Assembly: GCA_902806215.1 (NCBI GenBank)
Contig: CADCVT010000418.1
Coordinates: forward strand, 1 to 8,486
Length of the DNA stretch: 8,486 nucleotides
Source of the DNA: an uncultured Solirubrobacteraceae bacterium
Lineage (GTDB): Bacteria > Actinomycetota > Thermoleophilia > Solirubrobacterales > Solirubrobacteraceae
Reading direction: 5' to 3'
Below, piece by piece: positions 1 through 6,508 of the stretch. The notes beneath the pieces were generated by a model. That model searched no databases, had not been told where the DNA came from, and saw only the letters and a list, made by a program, of their open reading frames with translations. The position numbers and the translations under genes were made by a program. Position 1 is the stretch's first letter; each line of letters begins with the position of its first letter.

Positions 1-19
1 CGCATCCCGCACCCCTTGC

Positions 20-1039
20 GTGCTCAACCTCGCTGCTCGCCTTCGGGCGTCCGCCGTCGCCGCGGCCGGCCTGGTCGCCGTCTCCTGCGGAGGAACGGGC
101 TCGTCCGACGTCGCGCCGGCCAAGACGCTCGACCCGGTGCGCGTCGGCGAAGCGATCAGCGTCGGGCCGACACCATCCGCGATCGCCGTGGGCGGCGGCG
201 CCGGCCGGGTCGTCGACGGCGCGGCGGGCACGCTGACGCGCGTCGACGCCCGCACGCGGAAGGCCGGGCGGCGGATCGCGGTCCGCGGCGGCCCGTTCGC
301 CGTGGCCGTCGGCGAGGGTGCGGCGTGGGTCGCGGCGGGGGACGGGACGATCTCGAGCTTCGACCTGCGGACGGGGCGCCCGAGCGGCCGCCCGGCGCGG
401 GTGGCGGGTGCGAACGGACTGGCCGCCGGGGCTGGCGGGATCTGGGTCACGAGCCGGATCGCCGGCACGGTCACGCGCGTCGACCCGCGGTCGCGACGCG
501 CCGGCCGCGCGATCCGCGTGGGCCGGGGCCCGGCGGACGTCGCGGTCGGCGCGGGAGCCGTGTGGGTGCTCAACGCCGACGACGGGTCCGTGAGCCGAGT
601 CGATCCGCGCACGAGCCGCGCGAACCCGCCGGTGAGCACGGGCGCACCGATGGCAAGGGCGCTCGCGGTCGGCGAGGGCGGCGTCTGGGTCGCACGCGCG
701 GGCGGCGAGTTCGCCGACCGTCTCGAGGTCGTGCGCATCGACCCGGAGAAGCGCGAGGTCGAGGGCGACCCGATCGCGGTCCGAGGGGCCATCCCGTTCG
801 ACCTGGCGGCGGCCGGCGGCAGCGTCTGGGCGACCGACGCGGGCGATCTGCGCCGGTCCGGGGCCGCGCGCGCCGGTGGCGTCACACGCATCGATCCCGG
901 GCGCCGGCGGGCCGCGGGGCCCCCGCTTCAGACCGGCAAGCAGCCGTCGGCCGTCGCCGTTGGCGAAGGTGCGGTCTGGGTCGCGAACGCCGCGGACGGG
1001 ACGATCGTGCCCGTCACCGCGGAGGATCCGGTGCGATAG
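20..1039 (+). CDS. Seven-bladed beta-propeller lipoprotein (YncE/Vgb-like repeats), function unknown
   Basis: A predicted exported protein of 339 residues. The N-terminus has arginines (R8, R10), an Ala/Val-rich stretch and a lipobox-like A-V-S-C, so Cys23 is probably the lipidated residue and the protein is anchored outside the membrane. From about residue 52 to the end are seven copies of a 30-42 residue unit (P-x-x-[VI]-A-V-G-x-G-x-[VI]-W-V ... G-[TS]-[VI]-x-R-[VI]-D-P-R), the pattern of YncE-like and virginiamycin-lyase-like propellers. The N-terminal strand before blade 1 could close the ring with the incomplete last blade. Such domains usually bind ligands or proteins, and no catalytic residues can be assigned. 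The start is GTG with no ribosome-binding site, and the frame stays open to the window edge, so the true start may lie upstream. arcA begins 42 bp after the stop. The fold is fairly sure, the role unknown. Confidence 0.8.
   Translation: MLNLAARLRASAVAAAGLVAVSCGGTGSSDVAPAKTLDPVRVGEAISVGPTPSAIAVGGGAGRVVDGAAGTLTRVDARTRKAGRRIAVRGGPFAVAVGEGAAWVAAGDGTISSFDLRTGRPSGRPARVAGANGLAAGAGGIWVTSRIAGTVTRVDPRSRRAGRAIRVGRGPADVAVGAGAVWVLNADDGSVSRVDPRTSRANPPVSTGAPMARALAVGEGGVWVARAGGEFADRLEVVRIDPEKREVEGDPIAVRGAIPFDLAAAGGSVWATDAGDLRRSGAARAGGVTRIDPGRRRAAGPPLQTGKQPSAVAVGEGAVWVANAADGTIVPVTAEDPVR
173..1036 (+). repeat. Seven in-frame propeller-blade repeats
   Basis: The coding sequence is built from seven degenerate repeats. 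They begin near residues 52, 92, 131, 171, 211, 259 and 309 of the lipoprotein. Blades 2 to 7 each carry the Trp of the 'VWV' strand (W103, W142, W182, W223, W270, W320), while blade 1 has Arg63 there. Blades 5 and 6 carry short insertions before the 'RIDP' strand. These are protein-level repeats and not a DNA element. Confidence 0.75.
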
Positions 1040-1081
1040 CGGCGCATCTTCTCGGCGAAACGGGGGCAAGACCGGCCGTCG

Positions 1082-2323
1082 ATGGCTGCTGACCCTCAGC
1101 TCTCGCCGCCCGTCGCCCTCCCGAGCGTGCGACCGCGCGTCGACTCGGAGGTGGCTCCGCTGCGCCGCGTCCTCGTGCACCGGCCCGGCCGCGAGCTCGA
1201 GCAGCTCACGCCGCACAACAAGGACGCGCTGCTGTTCGACGAGGTGGTCTGGCCCGAGCGCGCGCGTGAGGAGCACGACGCCTTCGTGGCCGCGCTCGCC
1301 GGCGGCGGCGCCGAGGTCGTGCTCGTCGAGGACCTGCTCGCCGACGTGCTCGACGACGACGAGGTGCGCGCCGACGTGCTCGACGAGTCGATCGCGATCG
1401 CGCGGCTGGGACCAAGAGCCGGCGCGATCCTGCGGGCGTGGCTCGGGCCGATGCCCAGCGCAGAGCTCGTCGACCGGCTCATCGGCGGCGTCCGTCCCGA
1501 CGACCTGCCCGATGCTGACGGCGTGCGGCTCGCCCGTGCGGCCGAGGAGCCCTCGTTCCTGCTGCCGCCGCTGCCGAACCACCTCTTCACGCGCGACGGG
1601 ACGATGTGGATCGGGCGCCACCTCGTGATCGGCTCCGCGCAGCGCTCGGCGCGCCGGCGCGAGGCCGTCCACCTGCGCGCGATCCACCTGAACCACCCGA
1701 TGTTCGCGGCGGCGGCCGGGATCCTGCTCGACGGCGGTCCGGCAGACCCGCCGCTCGAGGGCGGCGACCTGCTCGTCGTCGGCGACGGCGGCGTCGTCGT
1801 GGGCATGGGGGAGCGCACGACGCCGCTGGCCATCGAGCTGCTCGCCGACCGGCTCTTCACCGCCGGCGCGGCGCGCGAGGTCATCGCGGTGGAGATCCCG
1901 CCCGTCCGCGCGACGATGCACCTCGACACGCTGATGTCGTTCGTCCAGGCGGACACCGTGTGCGCGAACACGACGGTGATCGACAGCCTGAAGGCCCACC
2001 GCCTGCGGCCCGGGGGCGACGGCGAGCTGCGGGTGGACAGCGCGCCGCTGCTCGATGCCCTCGCGGGCGCGCTCGGCCTGGCGTCGCTGCGGGTCGTCGA
2101 CAGCGGCGGGGGTGAGGCCGCCCACCAGCGCGAGCAATGGGACAGCGGGAGCAACCTCCTCGCGCTCGCGCCGGGCACCGTCGTGGCGTACGAGCGCAAC
2201 GTCCGCACGAGCGAGCTGCTGGACGACGCGGGTGTCGAGGTCATCGCGGTGCCCGGTGCCGAGCTCGGCCGCGGCCGCGGCGGCCCGCGCTGCATGTCCT
2301 GCCCGATCGAGCGCGCGACGTAG
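1082..2323 (+). CDS. arcA: Arginine deiminase
   Basis: This cytoplasmic guanidino-group hydrolase (EC 3.5.3.6) converts L-arginine to L-citrulline and ammonia, the first step of the arginine deiminase pathway. The 413 residues match the usual length of about 405-420. All family motifs are present in order: V-D-S-E-V near residue 20, F-T-R-D (D172), E-G-G-D (E226), H-L-D-T (H280, D282) and the C-terminal M-S-C-P with nucleophile Cys407, so it looks catalytically intact. The chosen ATG gives about 15-19 residues ahead of the usual N-terminus. A GTG at 1127 would give a length closer to the family, and neither has a clear ribosome-binding site. No ornithine carbamoyltransferase, carbamate kinase or arginine/ornithine antiporter gene lies beside it, so the use of the citrulline is unclear from this window. 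A hairpin overlaps its stop codon. Confidence 0.95.
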   Translation: MAADPQLSPPVALPSVRPRVDSEVAPLRRVLVHRPGRELEQLTPHNKDALLFDEVVWPERAREEHDAFVAALAGGGAEVVLVEDLLADVLDDDEVRADVLDESIAIARLGPRAGAILRAWLGPMPSAELVDRLIGGVRPDDLPDADGVRLARAAEEPSFLLPPLPNHLFTRDGTMWIGRHLVIGSAQRSARRREAVHLRAIHLNHPMFAAAAGILLDGGPADPPLEGGDLLVVGDGGVVVGMGERTTPLAIELLADRLFTAGAAREVIAVEIPPVRATMHLDTLMSFVQADTVCANTTVIDSLKAHRLRPGGDGELRVDSAPLLDALAGALGLASLRVVDSGGGEAAHQREQWDSGSNLLALAPGTVVAYERNVRTSELLDDAGVEVIAVPGAELGRGRGGPRCMSCPIERAT

Positions 2324-2338
2324 CGGCGCGTCGCCGCT
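2322..2338 (+). terminator. Possible terminator hairpin at the arcA stop
   Basis: A perfect 7-bp inverted repeat (AGCGGCG / CGCCGCT) surrounds a 3-nt CGT loop and starts inside the arcA TAG codon. All but one of the stem pairs are G-C. There is no following T-run, so this is not a classical intrinsic terminator. In high-GC actinobacteria such tail-less hairpins are often proposed as terminators. It could also arise by chance in GC-rich DNA. Confidence 0.35.
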
Positions 2339-2370
2339 CGTCAGGCGGCGCGTGACGCGGGGCGCACCGG

Positions 2371-2382
2371 TACGGTCGCTCC
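2371..2382 (+). promoter_or_regulatory. Putative -10 box for a leaderless transcript of the M19-like gene
   Basis: TACGGT fits the actinobacterial -10 consensus TANNNT and is followed by exactly 6 nt (CGCTCC) and then the ATG at 2383. Transcription would start at or next to the A of the ATG, giving a leaderless mRNA. This agrees with the absence of a Shine-Dalgarno sequence. No good -35 hexamer is visible 16-18 bp upstream. The same arrangement precedes the phosphatase gene on the other strand. Confidence 0.45.
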
Positions 2383-4872
2383 ATGTTCCAGAGGGGTCTC
2401 GTCCTGCTTGCCGCCGTCCTCGCGTCCAGCGCCGCCGCCGCGCCGTCGACGGCCGCCGCGGCGGACCGCTACGCGTTCGCCGGCGGGTGCTACTCGGCCA
2501 CCGACGCGTCGGGCGCGAAGGTCGCCGAGCAGGTGCGCATGAAGGCCACCGCGCTCGGCCGCTACCTGCTGCTGCGCACCGATCAGACCGTGCTGGCCGC
2601 CGGCGACGACGGGAAGCTCGCGCCGGCCGCCAAGCCGAGCCCCGCCGCCGACTTCGCGGTCGAGGAGGAGGGCCCGAACGCGTTCCGGCTCGTCCCGCAG
2701 TCGACCGGCAAGTCGGTCGCGACCGTCACGTTCGTCCCCGCGCAGGGCTGCGCCGAGTTCCCCGAGGCGGACCTCATGGCGTCGGGCACGCCGTCGAAGG
2801 GCGCGACGTCGTTCGGCCGTGTCGGCGGGATCGTCGAGGGCCACATGCACTGGATGGCCTACAGCTACTTCGGCGGGAAGTTCCGCTGCGGGCAGCCCTG
2901 GCACAAGTACGGGATCGAGGCCGCGCTGCCCGACTGCGCCGACCGGGAGGGCCCGCAGGGGACCGCCGCGCCGCTGCAGAACACGCTCAACTACGGCAAC
3001 CCCGCGCAGGTCCACAGCACCGAGAACTACCCCGGCTTCCCGAACCAGTCCAAGGACAACCTCAACTACGAGGGCATGTACTACCGCTGGGTCGAGCGCG
3101 TCTGGAAGGCGGGCATGCGCCTGATGGTCATGGGCGTCAACGAGAACCGCGTCCTGTGCGAGCTCCAGGCCAACCGGGTCGAGAGCTGCAACGAGATGGA
3201 CACGATGCGCCGCAGCTTCCGCGCGATCCGCGAGCTCGAGGACTACGTCGACGCGCAGGCCGGCGGACCCGGCAAGGGGTTCTTCCAGGTCGTCACCGAT
3301 CCGTTCGAGGCGCGCGAGGTCATCAACTCCGGCCGGGTCGCGGTCGTGCTCGAGATCGAGACGTCCGAGCCGTTCGACTGCCGCGGCTGGGAGCAGGTCA
3401 CCTGCGACAAGGCGCAGATCGATCGCCAGCTGAACGAGATGCACGAGCTGGGCGTCCGGTCGTCGCTGTTGCTCAACAAGTTCGACAACCCGCTGACCGG
3501 CGTGCGCTTCGACTCGGGCGTGGCGAGCTACCTCATCAACGCGGGCAACCGGCAGAGCTCCGGGTCGTTCTGGAGCGCGCGGACGTGCAAGGACGGCGAG
3601 CTCACCGACAACGACATCGACATCGGCGAGCCGACGATCAGCGCCGCGGGCGACCAGCTCCTCAAGGGCCTCGGGTTCACCGGCGGGACGTTCCCGACCT
3701 ATCCGCCCAAGCCGCACTGCAACACGCGCGGGCTCACCGAGCTCGGGCGCCACACGGTCCGGCGGATGATGCAGCTCGGCTGGATCGTCAACCCCGACCA
3801 CATGAGCCAGGCCGCGGTCGACGACACGCTCACGCTGCTCGAGGCCGAGAACTACTCCGGCGTGATCTCGCCGCACGGCTGGGTCGACCCGGGGAACTGG
3901 CCCCGGCTGTGGAAGCTCGGCGGCATGGCCTTCCCGGGCCACTCGGGCACCGACGAGTACGTCGCCGACTACGAGAAGTACCGCCCGAAGGAGACGCCGT
4001 TCGAGTTCGGCTGGGGCTACGGCGCCGACCTCGGCGGCCTCTCGCACCAGCCCGACAAGTCGGCCAAGGGCGCGATCAGCTACCCGTTCAAGAGCTACGA
4101 CGGCAAGGTGTCGTTCGACCGTCAGAAGACCGGCACGCGCACCTTCGACTTCGCGAAGGAGGGCGTCGCGCACTACGGCCTCTACGCCGACTGGCTCGAG
4201 GACCTGCGCCGCGTCGGCGGCGAGCAGCTCGAGGACGACATGTGGGCGGGCGCCGAGGCGTACCTGCAGATGTGGGAGCGCGCGAGCGGCATCGAGTCGC
4301 GGCGCTGCTTCTTCCGGCAGGACGGTCTGAAGCGCCGCGGCCGGGGCGACATCCGGCTCGGTGAGGACTGGCGCGCCGTGCTCAAGCGCGCGGGCCAGCC
4401 GCAGCAGCGCGACCGCGCCTGGAGCTGGTGCGTGAAGGGCAAGGACAACCTGCGCACCGCCGACGTCGCGGTCCTGCGCGAGGCCGGCGTGGTCGAGCTC
4501 GTCGGGTCGACCGCGAACGGGCGCAACGCGCTCGGCGTCGGGATCGGCTCGTCCGCGCGCCGCGTCCGGCGCGCGCGCTCGGCCGGCGGCGGCATCCTCG
4601 TCCGCCGCGCGGGCAACCGCGCGTTCGTCTACGCGACGAGCAAGGGCCGCGTCCGCGCGGTCGCGGTCACGACGTCGAAGCTCGCCCGCAACCGCTCCGC
4701 GCTGCGCACCGCGATGCGGCGCGTCCTCGCGGCGAGGGCCGACAACCAGCCGGGCAAGTTCGTGCCCGCGCCGGCCCAGGCCAAGCAGGCGATGCTCGGC
4801 AAGACCCTCGCGGGAACCGGCGACCGCAAGGTCGACGAGAAGCTCGCGATGTACTGCGCGCTGAACCTGTGA
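2383..4872 (+). CDS. Secreted M19 (membrane dipeptidase)-like metallohydrolase with extra N- and C-terminal domains
   Basis: 829 residues, beginning with a signal peptide (residues 1 to about 27, cleavage near AAA-D). Residues 30-145 are beta-rich and may form a trefoil-like domain (weak inference). Residues 150-635 read like the TIM-barrel core of peptidase M19: an H-x-H (H154, H156) where M19 has H-x-D, 'LEIE' (E326), 'ELGVR' followed by an N-rich turn, 'LTELGRHTVRRM', 'IVNPDH' (H473), 'ISPHG' (H498) and 'GYGADLGG' (D549). These correspond in order to the metal ligands and final aspartate of M19 enzymes, which cleave dipeptides or related amides using two zinc ions. About 170 residues separate the first motif from E326, more than usual. 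Residues 640-829 are basic and unassigned. Thirteen cysteines suggest disulfides. The substrate is unknown, and another amidohydrolase-superfamily activity is possible. Export looks likely and the fold moderately sure. Confidence 0.65.
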   Translation: MFQRGLVLLAAVLASSAAAAPSTAAAADRYAFAGGCYSATDASGAKVAEQVRMKATALGRYLLLRTDQTVLAAGDDGKLAPAAKPSPAADFAVEEEGPNAFRLVPQSTGKSVATVTFVPAQGCAEFPEADLMASGTPSKGATSFGRVGGIVEGHMHWMAYSYFGGKFRCGQPWHKYGIEAALPDCADREGPQGTAAPLQNTLNYGNPAQVHSTENYPGFPNQSKDNLNYEGMYYRWVERVWKAGMRLMVMGVNENRVLCELQANRVESCNEMDTMRRSFRAIRELEDYVDAQAGGPGKGFFQVVTDPFEAREVINSGRVAVVLEIETSEPFDCRGWEQVTCDKAQIDRQLNEMHELGVRSSLLLNKFDNPLTGVRFDSGVASYLINAGNRQSSGSFWSARTCKDGELTDNDIDIGEPTISAAGDQLLKGLGFTGGTFPTYPPKPHCNTRGLTELGRHTVRRMMQLGWIVNPDHMSQAAVDDTLTLLEAENYSGVISPHGWVDPGNWPRLWKLGGMAFPGHSGTDEYVADYEKYRPKETPFEFGWGYGADLGGLSHQPDKSAKGAISYPFKSYDGKVSFDRQKTGTRTFDFAKEGVAHYGLYADWLEDLRRVGGEQLEDDMWAGAEAYLQMWERASGIESRRCFFRQDGLKRRGRGDIRLGEDWRAVLKRAGQPQQRDRAWSWCVKGKDNLRTADVAVLREAGVVELVGSTANGRNALGVGIGSSARRVRRARSAGGGILVRRAGNRAFVYATSKGRVRAVAVTTSKLARNRSALRTAMRRVLAARADNQPGKFVPAPAQAKQAMLGKTLAGTGDRKVDEKLAMYCALNL

Positions 4873-4889
4873 CGGCGCGCTAGCGCGTC
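4871..4889. terminator. Palindrome between and across two convergent stop codons
   Basis: A perfect 12-nt palindrome (CGCGCTAGCGCG, 4876-4887) lies in the junction between the M19-like gene (TGA at 4870-4872) and prfC (stop read from 4882 to 4880). With flanking GACG and CGTC arms and one bulged G, it can fold from 4871 to 4889. It would form in transcripts from both sides and could act as a shared bidirectional terminator. No T-runs flank it, so the role is inferred from position and symmetry only. Confidence 0.4.
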
Positions 4890-6484
4890 AGGAGCCGGTC
4901 GAGCGTGACGTCGGGGTTGTCCCGCGCGAAGCGCTCCAGCCACCACTCGTCGACGAAGACCGCGAGCGGCGTCCCGTCGCGGCGGTAGAGGACGTCGCCG
5001 GCGCCGCTGCGGCGGATCGCCGCCTCGCCCTCGGCGTCGGTGCGCCGCGCGACGGTCCAGCGGGCCGGGTCGACCCCGACGGTGACGCCGAACTCGCGCT
5101 CGAGCCGGTCGACCGCGACCTCGAACTGCAGCGGCCCGACGCCGGCGAGCACGGGGTTCGGGTCGGCGACCGGGTCGCGCCGCAGGACGTGGACGACGCC
5201 CTCCTCGGCGAGCTGCTCGATCCCGCGGTGAAACTGCTTGTGCCGCGACGTGTCGCGGTTGCGCACGGTGACGAAGTGCTCGGGCGCGAGCGTCGGGATC
5301 TCGGGGAACTCGACGGCATCGCCCACGTAGAGCGTGTCGCCGACGCGCAGGTCGGCGGCGTTGACGACGCCGACGACGTCGCCGGGGTACGCCGTGTCGA
5401 GCACGGCGCGCTCGTCGCCGAAGACCTCGTGCGCGTACGCGAGCGCGAAGGGCTTGCCGGTCCGGGCGTTCGTCGCGCGCATCCCGCGCTCGAAGACGCC
5501 CGAGCAGACCCGCATGAACGCGACGCGGTCGCGGTGGCGCGGGTCCATGTTCGCCTGGACCTTGAACACGAGCGACGAGAACGGCGCGTCGAGCGCGCGG
5601 GCGCCGTCGCCGCCCGCGACCGGCTGCGGGCGCGGCGACGGGGCGAGCGTCTCGAGCGCCTCGAGCAGCAGCCCGACGCCGAAGTTCGACACGGCCGAGC
5701 CGAAGAAGACCGGCGTCGTGCGGCCCGACGCGAAGCCCTCGGCGTCGAAGTCGGCACCGGCGTGGTCGGGCAGCTCGAGCTCCTCCTGTGCGACGTCCCA
5801 GGCGTCGCCCTCGCGCTCGTGCGCGGCGGCCGCGTCGAGCAGCTCCTCCGACGCCTCGGTCGCGCCGCCGGCGGTGCGGGTGAAGCGGTGGAAGACGCCG
5901 GTGTTGCGGTCGACGACGCCGCGGAAGTCGCCCGGGATACCGACCGGCCACGTGCTCGCGACCGGGGTGATCTGCAGGACGGTCTCGATGTGGTCGAGCA
6001 TCTCGAGCGGCTCGAGGCCCGGGCGGTCGTACTTGTTGACGAACGTCAGCAGCGGGATCCCGCGCGCACGCGCGACCTCGAAGAGCCGCAGCGTCTGCGG
6101 CTCGACGCCCTTGGCCGCGTCGAGCAGCATCACGGCGGCGTCGGCGGCCGCCAGCACGCGCAGCGTGTCCTCGGAGAAGTCGCGGTGGCCCGGCGTGTCG
6201 AGCAGGTTGAAGACGACCTCGCGGTGCTCGAAGCGCAGCACCGTCGAGCTGACCGAGATGCCGCGCTTGCGCTCGATCTCCATGAAGTCCGAGGTCGACG
6301 CCTTGCGATTGCGCTTGGCGTGCACGGCACCGGCCTCGGCGATCTGCCCGCCGTACAGCAGCAGCTTCTCGGTGAGGGTGGTCTTGCCCGCGTCCGGGTG
6401 CGAGATGATCGCGAACGTGCGGCGCCGGGCCGCCTCTTCTGCGATCGAGCCCGCGCCCGCCGTGACTGGTGATGCCTGGGCCAT
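4880..6484 (-). CDS. prfC: Peptide chain release factor 3 (GTPase)
   Basis: RF3 is a cytoplasmic translational GTPase that uses GTP to remove RF1 or RF2 from the ribosome after peptide release. With the ATG start the protein has 534 residues, close to the roughly 530 usual for RF3. The GTPase motifs are clear: S-H-P-D-A-G-K-T (residues 28-35), the RF3/EF-G type 'SDFMEIERKRGISV', D-T-P-G-H (96-100) and N-K-Y-D (150-153). The RF3-specific C-terminal stretch 'RHKQFHRGIEQLAEEGVV' and 'VGPLQFEV' separate it from EF-G, LepA and TypA. Two GTG codons lie in frame directly before the ATG (6485-6490), and a longer form from 6490 is possible. ATG is preferred on general grounds, as no clean Shine-Dalgarno sequence decides it. 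It starts 24 bp after the phosphatase stop on the same strand, so an operon is possible. The gene is complete. Confidence 0.95.
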   Translation of the reverse strand: MAQASPVTAGAGSIAEEAARRRTFAIISHPDAGKTTLTEKLLLYGGQIAEAGAVHAKRNRKASTSDFMEIERKRGISVSSTVLRFEHREVVFNLLDTPGHRDFSEDTLRVLAAADAAVMLLDAAKGVEPQTLRLFEVARARGIPLLTFVNKYDRPGLEPLEMLDHIETVLQITPVASTWPVGIPGDFRGVVDRNTGVFHRFTRTAGGATEASEELLDAAAAHEREGDAWDVAQEELELPDHAGADFDAEGFASGRTTPVFFGSAVSNFGVGLLLEALETLAPSPRPQPVAGGDGARALDAPFSSLVFKVQANMDPRHRDRVAFMRVCSGVFERGMRATNARTGKPFALAYAHEVFGDERAVLDTAYPGDVVGVVNAADLRVGDTLYVGDAVEFPEIPTLAPEHFVTVRNRDTSRHKQFHRGIEQLAEEGVVHVLRRDPVADPNPVLAGVGPLQFEVAVDRLEREFGVTVGVDPARWTVARRTDAEGEAAIRRSGAGDVLYRRDGTPLAVFVDEWWLERFARDNPDVTLDRLLTR

Positions 6485-6487
6485 CAC

Positions 6488-6498
6488 CACCCAACGTA
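6488..6498 (-). promoter_or_regulatory. Possible -10 box just before prfC
   Basis: On the minus strand TACGTT (6498-6493) fits TANNNT and lies 5 nt before the second GTG and 8 nt before the ATG of prfC. This would allow a separate, nearly leaderless transcript for prfC inside the 24-bp gap after the phosphatase gene. No -35 box is visible, and one 3-base-constrained match is weak evidence by itself. Confidence 0.25.
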
Positions 6499-6508
6499 GT
6501 GCCCGAGG

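Noticed and set aside
1037..1081. Terminator or promoter between the lipoprotein gene and arcA
   Set aside because: No TANNNT box at a useful place and no inverted repeat of six or more pairs was found in these bases.
2341..4173. 610-codon open frame on the minus strand, antisense to the M19-like gene
   Set aside because: It lies wholly opposite a gene with signal peptide and family motifs. Its product is low-complexity Leu/Ala/Arg/Val, typical of a GC-rich shadow frame.
2055..4364. 769-codon open frame on the plus strand
   Set aside because: It runs across the arcA end and the M19-like gene in another frame. The product is Arg/Ala/Gly-rich with no domain.
5189..6472. 427-codon plus-strand frame opposite prfC
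   Set aside because: It is antisense to a clear RF3 coding sequence, with Val/Asp/Glu/Arg-biased composition and no motifs.
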